The translations under genes were made by a program, and so were the position numbers. From assembly GCA_020025055.1 (NCBI GenBank), contig JAHHST010000052.1:1-10463 (forward strand): DNA of 10,463 nucleotides, written 5' to 3'. The notes beneath the pieces are model-generated. The model was given only the letters and a program-made list of their open reading frames with translations, had not been told where the DNA came from and made no database searches. This DNA is from Longicatena sp. GTDB lineage: Bacteria > Bacillota_I > Bacilli_A > Erysipelotrichales > Erysipelotrichaceae. Of the stretch, positions 6,866-10,463 are shown piece by piece. Within the stretch, counting starts at the first letter, position 1. The number at the start of each line of letters is the position of its first letter.

Positions 6866-6876
6866 CATTTTATCAT
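6843..6876 (-). promoter_or_regulatory. Candidate Rex operator overlapping the rex promoter
   Basis: The minus strand carries ATGATAAAATGTTCACAA (6859-6876). Against the known Rex consensus TTGTGAA-N4-TTCACAA the right half is perfect and the left half matches 4 of 7. A second half-site, TTGTGA, lies at 6843-6848 directly before the -10 box, so TTCACAA and TTGTGA bracket the promoter spacer as an everted inverted repeat. A protein bound here would block RNA polymerase. Autoregulation is known for Rex in several Gram-positives. Which half-site pair is used is unresolved. Confidence 0.45.
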
Positions 6877-6882
6877 TATGAA

Positions 6883-7416
6883 CTATTTCATACTTTTACT
6901 TTTTTGATGCAATCCACGATTCATCTTCATATCCCTTATAACCTCTAATATAGCCTTATGATAAGGGATAAATTTTTTATGATCCATCATTTCATAAATT
7001 TCATCTTGTGTTGCCCATTTTACCTTTTCAACTTCTTCTTTTTGTAATTTAAAATCACAAGCTTCTGCATCATATTGGATCACATAAAAATCCACGAATG
7101 AATGTACTCCATAACTACGAAATAATGGAACTTGATTGGTAAAATCATGGTCAATTCCTACTTCTTCAAATAATTCACGATGTGCTGCTTGTTGTGAATT
7201 TTCCCCACTGATTGCACTACCCCCTACACCAAAATCCCAATAACCTGGAAAACTTTCTTTGTTCGGTGTTCGTTTTTGAATTAGTAATTTTCCTTCTGGA
7301 TTATAGATTGCGATATGTACAACCAAATGAAATTCTCCATCCTTCATAGCATTTCCTCGCAATACCTTTCTATCTGTTTTGCTTCCATCTGCTAAATAAA
7401 TGTCCCAATACTCCAT
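6883..7416 (-). CDS. Nudix hydrolase
   Basis: This 177-residue soluble protein carries a complete Nudix box: Gly66-x5-Glu72-x7-Arg80-Glu81-Leu82-x-Glu84-Glu85-x-Gly87-Ile88, the metal-binding loop-helix-loop that hydrolyses nucleoside diphosphates linked to another group. The preceding strand (LLIQKRTPNKESFPGYWDF, 44-62) with its KR and PGYWD elements resembles the Nudix subgroup often annotated as isopentenyl-diphosphate isomerase-like, but that does not establish the substrate. A Lys/Arg-rich tail (162-177) ends the protein. AGGAGGTG lies 6 nt before the start. A terminator-like hairpin with a T-run ends 1 nt before this RBS, so expression must come by read-through from tsaD or from a promoter inside tsaD that I cannot identify. 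It sits between tsaD and rex, where B. subtilis has other genes, so its link to t6A synthesis is only positional. Confidence 0.9.
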   Translation of the reverse strand: MEYWDIYLADGSKTDRKVLRGNAMKDGEFHLVVHIAIYNPEGKLLIQKRTPNKESFPGYWDFGVGGSAISGENSQQAAHRELFEEVGIDHDFTNQVPLFRSYGVHSFVDFYVIQYDAEACDFKLQKEEVEKVKWATQDEIYEMMDHKKFIPYHKAILEVIRDMKMNRGLHQKSKSMK

Positions 7417-7428
7417 AACACACCTCCT

Positions 7429-7459
7429 AAAAAAGAAAAACGATCCATTAGAATCGTTT
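7429..7459 (-). terminator. Terminator-like hairpin between tsaD and the Nudix gene
   Basis: AAACGAT (7453-7459) pairs with ATCGTTT (7438-7444) around an 8-nt loop that can add one G-U pair. It is followed on the minus strand by TTTTT-C-TTTTTT down to 7429. The tsaD stop codon is at the hairpin edge. The T-run ends next to the AGGAGG of the next gene, so this may act as a partial terminator or attenuator. Confidence 0.65.
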
Positions 7460-8480
7460 ATTCACTTTCTCTTTCTAATTCCATTCCCGGATTTGCCGTT
7501 AATGAAAAATCAGCACGTTCTCCATGTAAATAGGCAACGGTACCTGCAACACCAATCATTGCTGCATTATCTGTACAGCATGATAATGGTGGAATAACAA
7601 AATCCACGTTTGGATATTCATTTGCTAAATCTTCCGTAATTTTTTTACGTAAGCAAGAGTTTGCTGCAACTCCACCTGCTAATACCATTTGTTTTGGTTG
7701 GTATTCATCCAATGCTTTTCTCGCTCTTAGCAATAAAGCTTCAAATGCAGTTTCTTGATAAGAAGCTGCCAAATCTTCTGGTTTGAATTCTACACCTTTG
7801 CGTTTACAGCGATCAATAAATTGTAAAACACTACTCTTTAATCCACTAAAAGAGAAATCTAAATCATTCTCCGTTTTTGGTTTTGCTAACTCATAAATAG
7901 GCTTTCCATCTTTTGCAATACGATCAACATAAACACCTCCTGGATAAGGTAATCCTAAAACACGTCCTACTTTATCCCCAGCTTCACCAATCGCATCATC
8001 TTGGGTAGTTCCTAAGATTTCAAAACTCCATTCATTTTTCATATATACTAATTCGGTATGTCCACCTGATACAACAACTGCAATTAATGGAAATTGTAGT
8101 TCTGTAATCAATTGATTTGCATAAATATGACCAGCAATATGATGTACTGGAACAAGTGGTTTATGAAATGCCCAAGCTAGTGTTTTTGCTGCTTGTACCC
8201 CAACATGTAAAGAACCAACTAATCCAGGACCCTCTGTAACTGCAATTGCATCTACATCTTCCACATCCATATTTGCTTTCGTCAATGCTTCTTCAATTAC
8301 CATTGATATATTTTCAACATGAATTCTACTTGCAACTTCAGGAATAACTCCTCCAAAATCTTTATGTACATCAATTTGTGTTGCTACTACACTAGATACA
8401 ATTTCTTTTGCATTTTTAATAATCGCAACTGCTGTTTCATCACAACTTGATTCAATTGCCAATATATAAGTATCTTTCAT
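7458..8480 (-). CDS. tsaD: tRNA N6-adenosine threonylcarbamoyltransferase TsaD
   Basis: TsaD (Gcp/YdiE, Kae1 family) transfers the threonylcarbamoyl group from threonylcarbamoyl-AMP to A37 of tRNAs that read ANN codons, working with TsaB and TsaE. The protein has 340 residues, the normal length. Visible signatures are ILAIESSCDETAVAI (6-20), the metal-binding HHIAGH (113-118, HxxxH), SGGHTELVYM (138-147), DDAIGEAGDKVGRVLGLPYP (161-180), FSFSGLKS (209-216), LAGGVAAN (267-274) and CCTDNAAMIG (301-310), whose Asp is the third metal ligand. All expected residues are present. Its ATG directly follows the rimI TAA with no gap, and its ribosome binding site AGGAGG is made by the last rimI codons (I-G-G), so the two are tightly coupled. 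TsaC/YwlC, which makes the activated intermediate, is not in this window. The gene is followed by a terminator-like hairpin. Confidence 0.97.
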   Translation of the reverse strand: MKDTYILAIESSCDETAVAIIKNAKEIVSSVVATQIDVHKDFGGVIPEVASRIHVENISMVIEEALTKANMDVEDVDAIAVTEGPGLVGSLHVGVQAAKTLAWAFHKPLVPVHHIAGHIYANQLITELQFPLIAVVVSGGHTELVYMKNEWSFEILGTTQDDAIGEAGDKVGRVLGLPYPGGVYVDRIAKDGKPIYELAKPKTENDLDFSFSGLKSSVLQFIDRCKRKGVEFKPEDLAASYQETAFEALLLRARKALDEYQPKQMVLAGGVAANSCLRKKITEDLANEYPNVDFVIPPLSCCTDNAAMIGVAGTVAYLHGERADFSLTANPGMELERESE

Positions 8481-8924
8481 TTAAAACCCTCCTATTGCCT
8501 TTACAAGTAAATCCGCATCTTCCCCATTATCTTGATAATAATTTTTACGTACATTTACTTTAATAAAATCATATGCTTCATATAACTTATGGGCTGCTTG
8601 ATTAGAAACACGTACTTCTAAAGATATTGTTTCACATTCCTTAGAAGTTGCTTGTTCTATCATCACATCCATTAATTCATGTGCTTTTTTATGACCTCTA
8701 TAATTGGGATCTACTGCAATTTTAGCTAATTGACAAATTTCAAATGTAATCCAAAAATCAACATATCCTATAATCTTATGATTTTCTTCTAAGACGTATA
8801 ACTGAGCAAACTCATTTCCTTCTAGTTCATATAAATATTGTTCTTTATTCCATGGAACTGGAAAAGATACTGCATCAATTTGAATTACATCATCAATATC
8901 TTCTACCTGCATTTTACGTATCAT
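8481..8924 (-). CDS. rimI: Ribosomal-protein-alanine N-acetyltransferase RimI
   Basis: This 147-residue GNAT protein matches RimI, which acetylates the N-terminal Ala of ribosomal protein S18 and possibly other proteins. Family marks are FPVPWNKEQY (21-30), the strand leading into the acetyl-CoA site LAKIAVDPNYRG (66-77), the catalytic region ISLEVRVSN (100-108) with Glu103, LYEAYDF (114-120) and the C-terminal RKNYYQDNGEDADLL (126-140). The acetyl-CoA loop is unusual: RGHKKA (76-81) instead of R-G-x-G-x-G/A, with Lys79 where the central Gly normally sits. The nucleotides (AGA GGT CAT AAA AAA GCA) show no sign of an indel. It starts 1 nt after the tsaB stop and has only a weak ribosome binding site, so it probably depends on translational coupling. 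rimI is a regular partner of tsaB and tsaD in bacterial genomes. Confidence 0.92.
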   Translation of the reverse strand: MIRKMQVEDIDDVIQIDAVSFPVPWNKEQYLYELEGNEFAQLYVLEENHKIIGYVDFWITFEICQLAKIAVDPNYRGHKKAHELMDVMIEQATSKECETISLEVRVSNQAAHKLYEAYDFIKVNVRKNYYQDNGEDADLLVKAIGGF

Positions 8925-8925
8925 A

Positions 8926-9528
8926 CTATTTTACCAAATAAGCTTCCGTTTCTTTTAAATAACGAGGTGTTAAGGTATGTACGTTTTCCACTTTTCTTGC
9001 CAATGGACGTAACTGTTTAAAGTTTTCCACAAAATTTATATCGATATGTGGAAAATCAATCAATTCACTTTCACCTATTACACGAATATCTTTGTTTTCC
9101 ACATACTCTTTAATTTCATCTAATGTCATAATGCTTTCTGCTTCAACAAATTCACCTTTATTCAACAATGCTGTATATGCACGTTTACTTCTAGCATCTA
9201 ACATAACAAATGTATTCTCATCAAGTCCTGCGTATAATTGTAAAGTGCTAATGCAATACAATGGTAAATGTTTACGTGTACATAAAACCTTCGCAACAGT
9301 CATCGCAATACGAACTCCTGTATAACTTCCTGGACCATCTGTAATTACAACTTCATCTAAATCATCGGCATCCCAACCAACTTGGTCCATCAATGAGATT
9401 AGTGTTGGAAATAACGTCTCACTTTGTTGTTTCCAACATGCTTCTTGAAAGGATGCTTTAATTTCGCCATCTTCCAATAACACGATTACTAAATTTTTAT
9501 GGGCACTGTCCATGCATAATGTTTTCAT
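8926..9528 (-). CDS. tsaB: t6A biosynthesis protein TsaB
   Basis: TsaB (YeaZ/YdiC) is the non-catalytic partner of TsaD in t6A37 formation and shares its ASKHA fold. The protein has 200 residues, slightly short for the family. The N-terminal MKTLCMDSAHKNLVIVLL corresponds to the usual ILALDTS start. SETLFPTLISLMDQVGW (36-52) and GPGSYTGVRIAMTVAK (65-80) are the strongest family marks, with DARSKRAYTAL (111-121) as the conserved strand before the divergent C-terminal part. TsaB lacks the metal-binding HxxxH of TsaD, and none is seen here. Its ATG overlaps the tsaE stop by one base (TAATG), and GAGGGGG in the tsaE tail serves as the ribosome binding site, so tsaE and tsaB are translationally coupled. 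Together with TsaE and TsaD it completes the transfer module. Confidence 0.95.
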   Translation of the reverse strand: MKTLCMDSAHKNLVIVLLEDGEIKASFQEACWKQQSETLFPTLISLMDQVGWDADDLDEVVITDGPGSYTGVRIAMTVAKVLCTRKHLPLYCISTLQLYAGLDENTFVMLDARSKRAYTALLNKGEFVEAESIMTLDEIKEYVENKDIRVIGESELIDFPHIDINFVENFKQLRPLARKVENVHTLTPRYLKETEAYLVK

Positions 9529-9971
9529 TACAATTCCCCCTCAATCTTACTATATTTTTCACCAATACCAGAAATATTAAACACTCTACTATTTTCATCC
9601 ATACGACGAATATCAATTTCCAATCTATTTTTCGGTAACTGATCTTCGATAAAATTCGGCCACTCTACCACACATACACCATCGGATTCAAAATATTCTT
9701 CAAATCCTAAATCTTGTTCAATTCCTTCAAGTCTATAAACATCCATATGGTATAAAGGCATTCTTCCTTGATAAATCTTTAAGATTGTAAACGTAGGAGA
9801 ATTAATGGTCTTTTTGACACCTAACCCTTTTCCTAATGATTTCGTAAAGGTTGTTTTTCCCGCACCTAAATCCCCAGTTAATGTAATTAACATTCCTGGT
9901 TCCATCAAAGATGCAATACGCAATCCTAATGCTTCTGTTTCTTCTAATGAATGTATTTTTATTTGTTTCAT
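9528..9971 (-). CDS. tsaE: t6A biosynthesis ATPase TsaE
   Basis: TsaE (YjeE/YdiB) is the P-loop ATPase that binds the TsaB-TsaD complex and is needed for multiple turnovers of t6A37 synthesis. The 147-residue protein has the normal length. It shows Walker A GDLGAGKTT (33-41), the switch-like SPTFTI (58-63), HMDVYRL (75-81) and VEWP (102-105), all characteristic of the family. The N-terminus (MKQIKIHSLEETEALG) follows the usual layout in which the P-loop comes after about 30 residues. AAGGA, 8 nt before the ATG, is the ribosome binding site. It is the first gene of the tsaE-tsaB-rimI-tsaD operon and is preceded by a leader of about 85 nt from the promoter at 10065-10092. The gene order equals ydiB-ydiC-ydiD-ydiE of B. 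subtilis. Confidence 0.96.
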   Translation of the reverse strand: MKQIKIHSLEETEALGLRIASLMEPGMLITLTGDLGAGKTTFTKSLGKGLGVKKTINSPTFTILKIYQGRMPLYHMDVYRLEGIEQDLGFEEYFESDGVCVVEWPNFIEDQLPKNRLEIDIRRMDENSRVFNISGIGEKYSKIEGEL

Positions 9972-10019
9972 ATGCTAATCCTTCTTAAGTTCTATCTTTT
10001 ATATTTAAAATCATGACGG

Positions 10020-10035
10020 TATATTTATAAATATA
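10020..10035. repeat. 16-bp perfect palindrome in the tsaE leader
   Basis: TATATTTATAAATATA equals its own reverse complement. It lies 23-38 nt downstream of the predicted transcription start and about 50 nt before tsaE. It consists only of A and T, so it may be a chance product of composition. It could otherwise be a weak RNA hairpin or an operator half-dyad. Confidence 0.5.
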
Positions 10036-10064
10036 TCCTGAATGATTCAATTTCATCCATAAAA

Positions 10065-10092
10065 ATTATAACGTTTTATATTTGGATGTAAA
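10065..10092 (-). promoter_or_regulatory. Promoter of the tsaE-tsaB-rimI-tsaD operon
   Basis: TTTACA (10087-10092, five of six matches to TTGACA) and a perfect TATAAT (10065-10070) are separated by 16 nt. Transcription should start near 10058 and give a leader of about 86 nt. It is the best sigma-70-type match in the region upstream of tsaE. Confidence 0.6.
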
Positions 10093-10284
10093 GAATATTA
10101 AATCATTTTTTCAGATTTTATTCAAATACAAGCCACCTCTTTAAATATTTTTCATTGAATATATTTCTCAGCTTATCAATTATTTTATATTTTCTTAACA
10201 AAAAATTTTCACCATTTCCATTTATATAACAGCACCTTTATGCAATATCTTATATCATTATCTTAGATAAAGAAGGTGAAGAAA

Positions 10285-10398
10285 ATGATGAAAACCATAG
10301 TATCTATCTTAGGCCTATTAACAGCTTGTTGTCTATCCTACATCATCGTTACAATTATAAAATCTGTAATCAATACAAGACCATCTCACTTTCATTAA
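10285..10398 (+). CDS. Small hydrophobic peptide, 37 residues
   Basis: A short plus-strand frame begins ATG ATG and ends TAA. GAAGGTGA lies 5 nt before the first ATG and 8 nt before the second, a strong ribosome binding site for such a small frame. The peptide starts MMKTIVSILGLLTACC, continues with a second hydrophobic part (LSYIIVTIIKSVI) and ends in a polar tail with Arg and two His (NTRPSHFH). It most resembles a single-pass membrane miniprotein of about 25 hydrophobic residues. LTAC looks like a lipobox, but almost nothing would be left after cleavage and the residues after the Cys are hydrophobic, so I do not call it a lipoprotein. No family is recognised. It is divergent from tsaE and probably independent of it. 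A weak 6-bp hairpin (10425-10440) lies downstream. Coding status rests on the RBS, hydrophobic pattern and clean stop only. Confidence 0.5.
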   Translation: MMKTIVSILGLLTACCLSYIIVTIIKSVINTRPSHFH

Positions 10399-10424
10399 TT
10401 ATTAACCATATACATTATTTATAT

Positions 10425-10440
10425 AAATGATTCATCATTT
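10425..10440 (+). terminator. Weak hairpin after the small ORF
   Basis: AAATGA pairs with TCATTT around a TTCA loop and is followed by GTTCTTATCTTTT on the plus strand. The stem is short and AT-rich and the T-run is interrupted, so this is at best a weak terminator. Confidence 0.25.
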
Positions 10441-10463
10441 GTTCTTATCTTTTCATCACCCAT

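Larger units (their letters stand above)
9972..10284. other. Divergent intergenic region
   Basis: This 313-base AT-rich gap separates the minus-strand tsaE operon from the plus-strand small ORF. It holds the tsaE promoter (10065-10092) and a 16-bp perfect palindrome at 10020-10035 in the predicted tsaE leader. From 10093 to about 10270 I see no ORF with a ribosome binding site, no clear hairpin terminator and no convincing plus-strand promoter. Confidence 0.6.

Noticed and set aside
9985..10014. Nine-codon frame (MILNIKDRT) in the tsaE leader, a possible leader peptide
   Set aside because: It has no ribosome binding site, no run of a regulatory codon and no terminator/antiterminator hairpins around it.
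10027..10060. Eleven-codon frame (MDEIESFRIYL) upstream of tsaE
   Set aside because: Its ATG falls at or just upstream of the predicted transcription start (about 10058), so it would not be on the mRNA. No ribosome binding site.
10315..10332. Lipobox-like LTAC in the 37-residue peptide
   Set aside because: The residues after the Cys are hydrophobic and membrane-spanning in character, and only about 22 residues would remain, which does not fit a lipoprotein.
10449..10463. CAT at the right edge, a possible minus-strand start or gene end
   Set aside because: The frame from this ATG stops after 14 codons. Another frame ends in TAA nearby and could be the tail of an upstream minus-strand gene, but too little sequence is present to decide.

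Overview
The window is AT-rich DNA from a low-GC Gram-positive bacterium. The main evidence is a class I T-box leader in front of asnS, a Rex redox repressor, strong AGGAGG-type ribosome binding sites, and a tsaE-tsaB-rimI-tsaD / ABC-F / rex neighbourhood like the ydiB-ydiC-ydiD-ydiE-ydiF...ydiH(rex) region of Bacillus subtilis. Very low GC and frequent short A/T runs fit a gut Firmicute such as an Erysipelotrichia relative, but that placement is inference. The standard code is used: TAA and TAG stops, TGG for Trp. All large genes lie on the minus strand, so transcription runs from high to low coordinates.

Layout in transcription order. (1) 10285-10398 (+) is a small divergent ORF for a 37-residue hydrophobic peptide. 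(2) A sigma-70-type promoter at 10065-10092 drives tsaE, tsaB, rimI and tsaD, whose reading frames overlap or abut (9971 down to 7458). TsaE, TsaB and TsaD are the threonylcarbamoyl-transfer module for tRNA t6A37; RimI is the S18-type N-acetyltransferase usually found beside them. (3) A terminator-like hairpin at the end of tsaD runs straight into the ribosome binding site of a Nudix hydrolase gene (6883-7416). (4) rex (6188-6817) has its own promoter at 6837-6865, overlapped by Rex-like half-sites. (5) An asparagine T-box (about 5965-6170) starts just after rex and controls asnS (4546-5931), which ends in an intrinsic terminator. (6) A promoter almost touching its start codon opens licD (3596-4408), a membrane-anchored amidase-like protein lacking its catalytic residues (2261-3574), and a YdiF-type ABC-F ATPase (397-2247). 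(7) A membrane protein of unknown function starts at 346 and runs off the left edge.

Most of the genes serve translation: t6A tRNA modification, tRNA-Asn charging with T-box feedback, ribosomal protein acetylation and a ribosome-associated ABC-F ATPase. tRNA-Asn reads ANN codons and is itself a t6A37 substrate. A cell-envelope pair (LicD plus the degenerate amidase) is inserted between asnS and the ABC-F gene. Rex adds redox control. The most unusual items are the amidase-like pseudoenzyme, the hairpin/RBS fusion before the Nudix gene, the promoter/operator arrangement at rex, and two genes missing from a simple ORF scan (the 37-aa ORF and the truncated left-edge membrane protein).

Start sites were corrected for rex (6817, not 6868) and asnS (5931, not 5964) from their ribosome binding sites and family lengths. 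I saw no mobile elements, CRISPR arrays, tRNA or rRNA genes.
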